A DNA stretch of 25,162 bases from Litorivivens sp047622145 (GTDB taxonomy: Bacteria > Pseudomonadota > Gammaproteobacteria > Pseudomonadales > Spongiibacteraceae). The stretch's first letter is position 1; each line of letters opens with the position of its first letter. This document shows positions 7,452 to 14,602 of this stretch, piece by piece. The translations under genes were made by a program, and so were the position numbers. The stretch lies in assembly GCA_047622145.1 (NCBI GenBank), contig JBLHMO010000036.1, positions 1-25,162 on the forward strand. The letters run 5' to 3'. The notes under the pieces were generated by a model that was not told the DNA's origin, searched no databases, and saw nothing but the letters and a program-made list of their open reading frames with translations.

Positions 7452-8300
7452 ATGCTGGGAATAAGTCTCGGCATTCTGACGGTTTTTCTCGGCAGTACTG
7501 TGGCCGCTGCGGGTAAACATTTATCCTTGCAAGTGCATGTTTCGACGATCGTACTAGCCCAATATCTAATCTGCTTTGTACTAGTATTACCTTGGTGGTT
7601 GCGCAATGGACGCCGCGCAATGCTCACTCAACGCCCTCTACAACATCTCATTCGCGGCATCAGCGGCTGTACCTGCTTTTACACCTACTACTTGGCCATG
7701 CAACACATGCCCTTGGTCGATGCCACCCTGCTGCGCAACACCGCCCCATTACTGGTCCCACTGGTCATCCTTGTCTGGTACCGCAGCTCGGTACCGCTGG
7801 CCAGACTACTGCCCCTACTTATCGGGTTTTCCGGCGTTATGCTGGTACTCAGACCGAGTTTCGACGGCGTCAATATCTGGCATTTAGTTGCTCTGAGCTC
7901 GGGCTTGGGGCTCGCGATATCGATGGTGAGTACCCGCGAATTGGCGCGGACCGAGCCTGAGAGCCGAATTTTGTTTTACTACTTCAGCATCTCGCTGCTG
8001 TTTGTTCTGCCGTTTTTTGCAATGAACTATGCACCCATTCCCACAAGTGCCATCCCCTGGCTGCTTTACGTAGGCGTGGTGATGTACGGTACTTTTGTAA
8101 TTTACACCAAGGCCTTCTCTTTTGTTCCGTCCTCGGTTCTGGCACCTACCAGCTATTTCGCCATTGTTTTCAGCGGCGTGCTGGATTGGCTTATATGGGG
8201 CGCCGTTCCCGACACCCCAACCGTGATTGGCATTGCACTGGTTGTCTGCGGCGGCCTACTGATTTTGCGCAGCCCCAGCACCGCCGCCGACGACAACTAA
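7452..8300 (+). CDS. EamA/DMT-superfamily transporter
   Basis: This is a 282-residue polytopic membrane protein with about ten hydrophobic segments in two repeated halves, the layout of the drug/metabolite transporter (EamA) superfamily. The internal pattern LVDATLLRNTAPLLVPLV before the middle, and a matching SVLAPTSYFAIVFSG in the second half, are typical of each half's fourth segment. Likely an inner-membrane exporter or permease of small metabolites; the substrate cannot be read. The ATG at 7452 lacks a clear Shine-Dalgarno, but the first membrane segment starts at once and no better start is present. A TAGAAT box about 45 nt upstream is a weak promoter candidate. Its last 45 nt overlap the tail of the convergent DMT pseudogene. 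Confidence 0.88.
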   Translation: MLGISLGILTVFLGSTVAAAGKHLSLQVHVSTIVLAQYLICFVLVLPWWLRNGRRAMLTQRPLQHLIRGISGCTCFYTYYLAMQHMPLVDATLLRNTAPLLVPLVILVWYRSSVPLARLLPLLIGFSGVMLVLRPSFDGVNIWHLVALSSGLGLAISMVSTRELARTEPESRILFYYFSISLLFVLPFFAMNYAPIPTSAIPWLLYVGVVMYGTFVIYTKAFSFVPSSVLAPTSYFAIVFSGVLDWLIWGAVPDTPTVIGIALVVCGGLLILRSPSTAADDN

Positions 8301-9217
8301 ACGGTCCGGCTGTTTGCACGCTGCTGGCACCTGCGGGCGACGCAAGCGGCTGACTATCGTCGGCATCAATTCATATACCGCCAGACCCGCAAGAATCAGT
8401 AAACTCCCCTGCCGCAACTCCGCTGATATGCTTTCGCCAGCCAACACGACTCCCAATAGCATAGCGAGCACGGGCGTTATCAGTGGCACCAGACCCACAA
8501 CTTCAAAAGGCAATGAACGAAGCACATAATAAAATGCCATAAAGCCCAGCAATGAGCCCACTGTTGCGAGGTAGACGACCGCGCCCGCAGCGGGTGTCGC
8601 GCTAATTCCCGGCAGCTGACCATCGACCACATACCAGCACAGCAATAATCCCGGCAAGGCAAATACCATCGCTCCCAAGCTTTGCTCTAGCGGATCAATG
8701 TCGCTGGTATCCAGTTTCTTCAAGAGAATGTTACTCAGCGAAAATAATACGGTCGAGGCGATCATCAGCAGGATGCCGATGTAACGCTCACTGCCCGCAC
8801 GAAACTGGGCATAACTGATAAGCACCAGTCCCGACAGGGAAATGGCAAGGCCCAGCAGCCGCAGCGGCGTAAACGGATTGCGTTTTAGAATCAGCAGCTA
8901 CAGCACGCCCATAATCAAAGGCGCAGTGGCAAACATGACCGACACCAAGCCAGACGAGATGTAGGTAGTTGCCGTGAACACCAGCGGCATATTAGGAAAA
9001 ATAGCAAAGCTAGCCACTGCATACGCTTTCCAATGCTTTCGCTTAAGACCGCTGTGGTGACTAACTAAGGCCACAATCATGCACGCCAGAATCGTAGCAA
9101 GCACAAACCGCATGGAAACCGCAGCCAGCGGCGAATAGCCCTGACTACTGATTTTAATGGCGAGCGGGTGGTTGCCCAAACGGCAATCACAATAAGGTAA
9201 GCCAATGGCGGGCCCAC
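8256..9217 (-). pseudogene. DMT/EamA transporter pseudogene (frameshift plus amber stop)
   Basis: Read on the minus strand, a GTG at 9217 opens a typical DMT N-terminus (PLAYLIVIAVWATT). The frame is then lost near 9166-9170, where one missing C would restore PLAIKISSQGYSP. The protein continues in the second frame to an in-frame TAG at 8898-8900. Beyond it the same frame goes on without a break (LLILKRNPFTPLRLLGLAIS and onward) to TAG at 8256. Two independent lesions in an otherwise well-formed exporter show a dead gene of about 320 codons. An ATG at 9246 opens a third frame and could be the original start with a further indel. A hairpin-T6 terminator sits directly upstream, leaving no room for a promoter. 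The tail overlaps the intact convergent DMT gene by 45 nt. Confidence 0.88.
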
Positions 9218-9260
9218 GGCAGCAGTCTCCCTGTTGGGCCACTCATCCTGAGGTATAACG

Positions 9261-9285
9261 AAAAAAGCCGCAGGATATCTGCGGC
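9261..9285 (-). terminator. Rho-independent terminator (minus strand)
   Basis: The hairpin GCCGCAG-GATAT-CTGCGGC (9267-9285) has a 7-bp stem. On the minus strand it is followed by six T (complement of 9261-9266). It would end a minus-strand transcript arising between sucD and the DMT pseudogene. On the plus strand it is followed by C then T4, so weak bidirectional use is possible. Confidence 0.75.
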
Positions 9286-9413
9286 CTTTTAATGAATTTA
9301 GTTACTCTTCATCCAGACGCACAGGCAAGATCCGCTGATCGCACACACCAGCGAATTGCCGCACATTTCATGGAATGAAGTTGAATCATTGTTTGTCAGT
9401 GTTCATTTTTGGT
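9261..9413 (-). ncRNA. Candidate small RNA or leader RNA (about 150 nt)
   Basis: The 290-bp gap between the DMT remnant and sucD holds, on the minus strand, a possible promoter (TTTACC at 9443-9448, 17-nt spacer, TAGATT at 9420-9425). It is followed by an interrupted hairpin, with GGCAA then CGCTG pairing to CAGCG then TTGCC (complement of about 9324-9360). A terminator at 9261-9285 closes it. No convincing ORF with a ribosome site lies inside; a 22-codon ATG frame with four Cys codons exists but lacks a Shine-Dalgarno. It does not resemble any RNA family that I recognise. It could be a free-standing sRNA or an attenuator leader of the now dead transporter gene. Confidence 0.35.
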
Positions 9414-9465
9414 TATTTGAATCTACGATCCTAAGGGAGCTTGGTAAATACTTCGAGCAAGCACT

Positions 9466-9514
9466 TTTTTTGCGTCTGACGCCAGACGCAAAAAAGGCGG
9501 CCGAAGCCGCCTTT
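9466..9514 (-). terminator. Terminator of the sdh-suc cluster after sucD, with an overlapping second hairpin
   Basis: On the minus strand, 19 nt past the sucD stop, AAAGGCGGC-TTCG-GCCGCCTTT forms a 9-bp stem with a stable TTCG tetraloop (9493-9514). Its T-run is the complement of 9490-9495. The same T-run is also one arm of a second 13-bp palindrome (9466-9478 with 9483-9495, loop 9479-9482). The two stems share bases, so only one can form fully at a time. The first alone is a standard intrinsic terminator. Confidence 0.85.
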
Positions 9515-9533
9515 CATGAAGCCTAGCTTACAA

Positions 9534-10406
9534 CTACCAGCCAGTAACTTCTTGCAAGGCCTTACCAATCTCAGCCAACGAGCGCACGGTTTTAACACCC
9601 GCATCCTGCAGGGCAGCAAATTTTTCGTCTGCTGTGCCCTTGCCGCCGGAGATGATCGCACCAGCGTGACCCATACGCTTACCGGCAGGAGCAGTTACAC
9701 CGGCGATGTAGGAAACAACAGGCTTGCTTACATTGGCTTTGATGTAAGCCGCTGCTTCTTCTTCAGCCGTGCCGCCGATTTCACCAATCATTACGATCGC
9801 TTCGGTCTTTGGATCATTCTGGAACATTTCCAGAATGTCGATGAAGTTAGAACCGGGAATCGGGTCACCACCGATGCCGACACAGGTAGACTGACCAAAA
9901 CCGAAATCGGTGGTTTGCTTAACCGCTTCGTAAGTCAATGTACCCGAGCGCGAAACAATACCAACTTTACCTGGCAGGTGGATATGGCCAGGCATAATGC
10001 CGATTTTGCATTCGCCGGGAGTGATAACGCCGGGGCAGTTCGGGCCGATTAAGCGCACACCCAGTTCGTCACACTTGACCTTGCACTCGAGCATATCCAG
10101 TGTCGGAATGCCTTCAGTAATACAAACGATCAGCTTGATGCCGCCGTTTGCCGCTTCCAAAATCGAGTCTTTACAAAACGGAGCCGGTACGTAGATAACC
10201 GACGCGTCCGCGCCAGTAGCTTCTACAGCGTCAACCACTGTGTTGAAAACGGGCAGACCCAAATGCTCTTGACCGCCTTTGCCGGGAGTAACACCACCAA
10301 CCATTTTAGTGCCGTAGGCAATGGCTTGCTCTGAGTGGAAGGTGCCCTGTGAGCCGGTAAAACCCTGGCAGATAACTTTAGTGTCTTTGTTGATTAAAAT
10401 ACTCAT
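9534..10406 (-). CDS. sucD: Succinyl-CoA synthetase (ligase) alpha subunit
   Basis: This 290-residue subunit carries the CoA-binding N-terminal domain (VICQGFTGSQGTFH at 12-24) and the phosphohistidine loop GHAGAIISGG with His247, equivalent to His246 of E. coli. The length matches the family. With SucC it makes the heterotetramer that interconverts succinyl-CoA, phosphate and NDP with succinate, CoA and NTP in the TCA cycle. ATG 10406 lies 3 nt past the sucC stop, so translation is probably coupled. It is the last gene of the cluster and is followed by a strong terminator. Confidence 0.98.
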   Translation of the reverse strand: MSILINKDTKVICQGFTGSQGTFHSEQAIAYGTKMVGGVTPGKGGQEHLGLPVFNTVVDAVEATGADASVIYVPAPFCKDSILEAANGGIKLIVCITEGIPTLDMLECKVKCDELGVRLIGPNCPGVITPGECKIGIMPGHIHLPGKVGIVSRSGTLTYEAVKQTTDFGFGQSTCVGIGGDPIPGSNFIDILEMFQNDPKTEAIVMIGEIGGTAEEEAAAYIKANVSKPVVSYIAGVTAPAGKRMGHAGAIISGGKGTADEKFAALQDAGVKTVRSLAEIGKALQEVTGW

Positions 10407-10409
10407 TGA

Positions 10410-11573
10410 TTAACCCTCCGCCGCTTTAACAACTGCATCTGCAGCTTCGGTCAAGCCGTTGGCAGCGATAATGTTGAGACCAGACTCAGCCAGCAGCTTG
10501 GTGCCCAAATCAGCGTTATTGCCTTCAAGCCGAACAACAACCGGCACTTTTACGCCGACTTCTTCTACCGCGCCGATAATGCCTTCGGCAATCAGGTCAC
10601 AGCGAACAATACCGCCAAAGATATTAACCAGAACGGCTTTCACGCTATCGTCGGAGAGAATGATTTTGAACGCTTCGGAAACGCGCTCTTTGGTCGCGCC
10701 GCCGCCGACGTCAAGGAAGTTTGCGGGTGCGCCGCCGTGCAGTTTAACGATGTCCATGGTGCCCATCGCCAAACCGGCGCCGTTGACCATGCAACCGATG
10801 TTGCCATCGAGGGCTACGTAGTTTAGCTCCCACTTGGCAGCAGTGGCTTCGCGCTCATCTTCCTGCGAGGGATCGTGCATTTCCTTGAGCTCTGGCTGAC
10901 GGTACATCGCATTGCTGTCGATGCTCAGCTTCGCATCCAGGCAGTGGAGATTGCCTTCGGAAGTAATAACCAAAGGATTGATTTCCAACAGCGCCAAATC
11001 TTTTTCTACAAACAACTTGGCAAGCCCGAGAAAGATAGAAACAAATTGCTTAACTTGGACGCCATTCAAGCCGAGCTTGAACGCCAGCTCACGACCCTGA
11101 TAAGGCTGTGCGCCTGTCAGCGGATCGATAATTGCCTTGAGAATCTTCTCTGGAGTCTCTTCTGCAACTTTTTCAATTTCCACGCCGCCTTCAGTAGACG
11201 CCATGAAGATAATTTTACGTGTGGAGCGATCTACCACCGCACCCAAATACAGCTCCTGATCAATATCGGTACAGCTCTCTACCAGAATCTTGGATACTGG
11301 CTGGCCGTTTTCATCTGTCTGGTAAGTCACCAGGTTTTTGCCCAGCCATTTTTCAGCAAAGGCTTTGATGTCGTCGGTATTGGTGACCAGCTTTACACCG
11401 CCCGCTTTACCGCGGCCACCGGCGTGAACCTGTGCTTTAACTACCCACTTGTCACCGCCAATTTTCTTGGCCGCATCGACTGCTTCCTCTGGTGTATCGC
11501 AGGCATAGCCCTTGGATACAGGCAGGCCGTACTCAGCAAATAGTTGTTTGCCCTGATACTCGTGAAGGTTCAT
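10410..11573 (-). CDS. sucC: Succinyl-CoA synthetase (ADP-forming) beta subunit
   Basis: This 387-residue ATP-grasp protein begins with the family signature MNLHEYQGKQLF. It has the nucleotide-binding KAQVHAGGRGKAGGVKL near 46-62 and the C-terminal ligase segment VNIFGGIVRCDLIAEGI, which contacts the alpha subunit. It supplies the nucleotide site of succinyl-CoA synthetase. ATG 11573 has no strong Shine-Dalgarno but matches the conserved N-terminus exactly. It is separated from lpd by 243 nt that hold a long hairpin and a possible promoter, so sucCD may be partly independent of the upstream cluster. It is followed by sucD after 3 nt. Confidence 0.98.
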   Translation of the reverse strand: MNLHEYQGKQLFAEYGLPVSKGYACDTPEEAVDAAKKIGGDKWVVKAQVHAGGRGKAGGVKLVTNTDDIKAFAEKWLGKNLVTYQTDENGQPVSKILVESCTDIDQELYLGAVVDRSTRKIIFMASTEGGVEIEKVAEETPEKILKAIIDPLTGAQPYQGRELAFKLGLNGVQVKQFVSIFLGLAKLFVEKDLALLEINPLVITSEGNLHCLDAKLSIDSNAMYRQPELKEMHDPSQEDEREATAAKWELNYVALDGNIGCMVNGAGLAMGTMDIVKLHGGAPANFLDVGGGATKERVSEAFKIILSDDSVKAVLVNIFGGIVRCDLIAEGIIGAVEEVGVKVPVVVRLEGNNADLGTKLLAESGLNIIAANGLTEAADAVVKAAEG

Positions 11574-11676
11574 GATTTATACCGTCTCGGTCTATGGAAC
11601 GTAAAGCAGATCGCATCCTGTCAGTGTCTGACCTGCTCCCTCAAAATATTGCGAAACCCGCAAAATTAGGGCGCGA

Positions 11677-11705
11677 ATTATCCCTGAATTTGTGAGCTAC
11701 CGCAA
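11677..11705 (-). promoter_or_regulatory. Possible internal promoter for sucCD
   Basis: On the minus strand TTGCGG (complement of 11700-11705), a 17-nt spacer and GATAAT (complement of 11677-11682) form a reasonable sigma70-type promoter about 100 nt before the sucC ATG. It lies downstream of the hairpin that follows lpd, which fits a separate transcription start. The -35 is only half matched, so confidence is low. Confidence 0.35.
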
Positions 11706-11770
11706 ATTAAAGCCCGTCAATCTGGTTGCTTTTCAACCAAAGAGCGGACTCTCCCCCCGCATTCTGGATA

Positions 11771-11803
11771 GCACAAGGGCGGCCACAACGGCCGCCCTTG
11801 TGC
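11771..11803 (-). terminator. Perfect 14-bp hairpin after lpd, terminator-like
   Basis: GCACAAGGGCGGCC (11771-11784) pairs perfectly with 11790-11803 around a 5-nt loop, 13 nt past the lpd stop. There is no T-run on the minus side, so it may be a pause, an mRNA 3'-end stabiliser or a processing site rather than a full terminator. It separates the sdhCDAB-sucAB-lpd part from sucCD. Confidence 0.5.
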
Positions 11804-11816
11804 AGTCCGGAATTCT

Positions 11817-13250
11817 CTAGCGTTTTTTCCGGTTTGGCATATGAATAGCATGCCCAGCAACTGCTAACGCTGCTTCATGCACGGCTTCAGATAAGGTTGG
11901 ATGGCCGAAAACAGTTAAGCCAATGTCTTCCGCGCTGGAACCAAACTCCATCGCGATAACAACCTGCTGTACCAAGTCCGCCGCACTGGCACCAATAATA
12001 TGACAGCCCAAAATGCGATCCGTGTCTGCATGGGCAATCATTTTTACCATGCCCGCAGTATCGTTTGCGGCTTGAGCGCGACCAATGGCTGCAAAGGGAA
12101 AGACGCCTATATTGTACGGAGTGCCGTCTGCCTTTAATTGCTCTTCAGTCTTACCCACCGCCGCGATTTCCGGATGCGTGTAAATAATGCTGGGAATGCA
12201 ATCGTAGTTCATGGCCGTTTTCTTGCCGGCAATACGCTCGGCAACCATTACGCCTTCTTCTGAACCTTTGTGCGCCAACATTGGGCCACGCACAATATCA
12301 CCCACTGCATATACGCCCGGCGCATCGGTTTCACAATGATCATTGACGAAAATCAAACCGCGCTCGTCCAGATTGACACCACAATCTTGAGCCAGCAGAT
12401 TTTGACTCTGAGGGCTGCGCCCAACAGCAACAATCAATTTGTCGAAGGTTTCTTTTACATCTTTGTCGCCATCGTTATAGGTGACGGTGACTTTGGATTT
12501 TGCCACTTTACTGTCCACAACTCGGCAGCCCAGACGAATATCCAAACCCTGTTTTTTAAACAGCTTGGCGCCTTCTTTAGCGATCTGCTTATCGACAGCA
12601 GGAAGAAAGTCCGGCAACGCTTCGATGAGAATGACTTCACTGCCCAGACGCGACCAGACGCTACCAAGCTCAAGACCGATAACACCCGCGCCGATAACAC
12701 CCAAGCGCTTGGGAACAGACTGGAATTCCAGCGCGCCGGTGGAATCAACGATAACGTCCTGATCAATAGGAGCAGGTGAAATCTCTACAGGCAGCGAACC
12801 GGCAGCAATAATGATATGTCCTGCCTCCAGCGTTTCCACGCTGCCGTCGTCCTTGGTAACTTCAACCTTTTTACCGGCCAGAACTTTGCCCGCGCCTTCA
12901 ATGGCTGTCACGCCATTCGCCTTAAACAATCCGCCAATACCCCCTGTGAGTTGCTCAACCACCTGATCTTTACGCTTGATCATGGTCGGCACATCAATGG
13001 TCAAACCCTTCGTGGTAATACCATGCACGGCGAAACCGTGTGCGGCTTCAACGTACTTATGACTGGAATCCAGCAGCGCTTTGGACGGGATACAACCCCA
13101 ATTCAAGCAGGTTCCACCGTGAGCCGGCTCACCGCTCTTGCGCTTGCCCTTTTCAATACAGACGGTTTTCAAGCCCAACTGAGCTGCGCGTATAGCCGCT
13201 ACATAACCTGCTGGCCCCGAACCAATAACTACCACATCGTATTTCGACAT
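11817..13250 (-). CDS. lpd: Dihydrolipoamide dehydrogenase (E3)
   Basis: This 477-residue FAD-disulfide reductase has the FAD dinucleotide fold VVIGSGPAGYVAA at the N-terminus and the redox disulfide GGTCLNWGCIPSK with Cys48 and Cys53. The NAD fold contains GVIGAGVIGLELGSVW near 183-198, and the C-terminal active base HPTLSEAVHEA has His450/His458 and Glu459. It reoxidises the lipoyl groups of E2 with NAD. Its place directly after sucB marks it as the E3 of the 2-oxoglutarate dehydrogenase complex (the Pseudomonas LpdG position), though it may serve other complexes. ATG 13250 has GAAGG about 8 nt upstream. The gap to sucB is 88 nt. Confidence 0.97.
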   Translation of the reverse strand: MSKYDVVVIGSGPAGYVAAIRAAQLGLKTVCIEKGKRKSGEPAHGGTCLNWGCIPSKALLDSSHKYVEAAHGFAVHGITTKGLTIDVPTMIKRKDQVVEQLTGGIGGLFKANGVTAIEGAGKVLAGKKVEVTKDDGSVETLEAGHIIIAAGSLPVEISPAPIDQDVIVDSTGALEFQSVPKRLGVIGAGVIGLELGSVWSRLGSEVILIEALPDFLPAVDKQIAKEGAKLFKKQGLDIRLGCRVVDSKVAKSKVTVTYNDGDKDVKETFDKLIVAVGRSPQSQNLLAQDCGVNLDERGLIFVNDHCETDAPGVYAVGDIVRGPMLAHKGSEEGVMVAERIAGKKTAMNYDCIPSIIYTHPEIAAVGKTEEQLKADGTPYNIGVFPFAAIGRAQAANDTAGMVKMIAHADTDRILGCHIIGASAADLVQQVVIAMEFGSSAEDIGLTVFGHPTLSEAVHEAALAVAGHAIHMPNRKKR

Positions 13251-13338
13251 TTTTCAAACCTTCACGTTTTATTGCCTCGAGGGCGTGTGAAAAGGCGGCT
13301 CTACTGCATCAGAAGCCGCTGGAATTTACCGTTAGCAC

Positions 13339-14550
13339 TTAGACTTCGAGCAGAATACGCGCGGGGTCTTCAAGCAGATCTTTGATAGTGACCAGAAACT
13401 GCACAGCTTCTTTGCCATCAATAAGACGGTGATCGTAAGACAGAGCGAGATACATCATCGGCAATATCACAACTTGCCCGTTTACCGCCATCGGCCTGTC
13501 CTGAATCTTATGCATACCCAAAATTGCAGTCTGCGGAGGGTTCAGGATGGGGGTCGACAATAGCGAGCCGAACACACCACCGTTAGTGATAGTAAATGTG
13601 CCGCCCTGCATGTCTTCAATCCCAAGCTTGCCATCACGAGCGCGCAGACCAAAGTCGCGTATCGTGTCTTCAACATTCGCCAATCCCAGCGTGTCGGCAT
13701 CGCGCAATACGGGTACCACCAGACCTTTTGGAGTAGATACGGCAACACCAATATCTTGATAGCCGTGGTAAACAATATCGCCACCATCAAGTGAAGCGTT
13801 TACCGATGGGAAGCGCTTCAATGCTTCACAGGCAGCCTTAACAAAAAAGCCCATAAATCCGAGGCGGGTACCGTTATGGGTTTTTTCGAACAGCTCTTTG
13901 TACTGGCTACGCAGCTCCATAATCGGCTTCATGTTGACTTCATTGAAGGTAGTCAACATGGCCGTGCCCTGTGATGCCTCGAGCAGACGCTCGGCAATAC
14001 GGGTACGCAAACGGGTCATGGGCACACGTTTTTCAATGCGCTCGCCGACTATTAAATTGTCCAGTGAAGCTTTCTTTGGCGCTGGCGCGGCTTTACTGGC
14101 AACAGGTTCGCTAGTCGCTTTAGGGCTGCTCAGATGCGATTGAACATCTTCCTTAGTGATCAAACCGCCCTTGCCGGTACCGGTCACAGCAGCCGCGTCG
14201 AGATTGTTTTCGCCCATCATTTTACGGGCTGCGGGGCTGATCCGCTGATCATCGCCGCCCTTCGCCGCCGGGTCAGCTGCTTTGCTTTGCCCGGAACTGG
14301 CCGAAGCGCTCGCGCCTTCTTCAAAGCGACCTATCACTTCGTCGCTAAGCACGATTTCACCCTCGGCTTTCACAATTTCTTTGAGCACGCCGTCAGCTGG
14401 TGCGACAACCTCGAGCACAACCTTGTCGGTTTCAATATCGACCAGAAGCTCATCTCGGGCAACGGCTTCGCCAGGCTGTTTGTGCCAAGTAGCAATGGCG
14501 CCATCAGCCACTGACTCAGGAAATGTGGGTGCCTTGATGTCAATTGTCAT
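13339..14550 (-). CDS. sucB: 2-Oxoglutarate dehydrogenase E2, dihydrolipoyl succinyltransferase
   Basis: This 403-residue E2 has three parts. A single lipoyl domain has the lipoylated Lys43 in ETDKVVLE. A peripheral subunit-binding domain has RISPAARKMM...GKGGLITKEDV at about 103-140. The catalytic acyltransferase domain ends with SYDHRLIDG, in which His374 and Asp378 are catalytic. Ala/Ser/Lys-rich linkers join the parts. It transfers the succinyl group from E1 to CoA in the multienzyme core. ATG 14550 matches the family start (MTIDIKAPTFPESV). It follows sucA after 52 nt and precedes lpd, so all three complex subunits are encoded together. Confidence 0.98.
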   Translation of the reverse strand: MTIDIKAPTFPESVADGAIATWHKQPGEAVARDELLVDIETDKVVLEVVAPADGVLKEIVKAEGEIVLSDEVIGRFEEGASASASSGQSKAADPAAKGGDDQRISPAARKMMGENNLDAAAVTGTGKGGLITKEDVQSHLSSPKATSEPVASKAAPAPKKASLDNLIVGERIEKRVPMTRLRTRIAERLLEASQGTAMLTTFNEVNMKPIMELRSQYKELFEKTHNGTRLGFMGFFVKAACEALKRFPSVNASLDGGDIVYHGYQDIGVAVSTPKGLVVPVLRDADTLGLANVEDTIRDFGLRARDGKLGIEDMQGGTFTITNGGVFGSLLSTPILNPPQTAILGMHKIQDRPMAVNGQVVILPMMYLALSYDHRLIDGKEAVQFLVTIKDLLEDPARILLEV

Positions 14551-14602
14551 TGTTAATCCTTATTGACTAATACTTTCAATAATAGCTATCAGTGTTAGCT
14601 GA

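Noticed and set aside
9292..9378. 28-codon plus-strand ORF beginning MNLVTLHPD
   Set aside because: No ribosome site, and it starts directly after a terminator stem; not supported.
9431..9661. 76-codon minus-strand ORF across the sucD end and its terminator
   Set aside because: It runs through sucD in another frame and through the terminator hairpins; not a gene.
10875..11543. 222-codon plus-strand ORF opposite sucC
   Set aside because: Antisense shadow of a conserved gene, with no recognisable domain.
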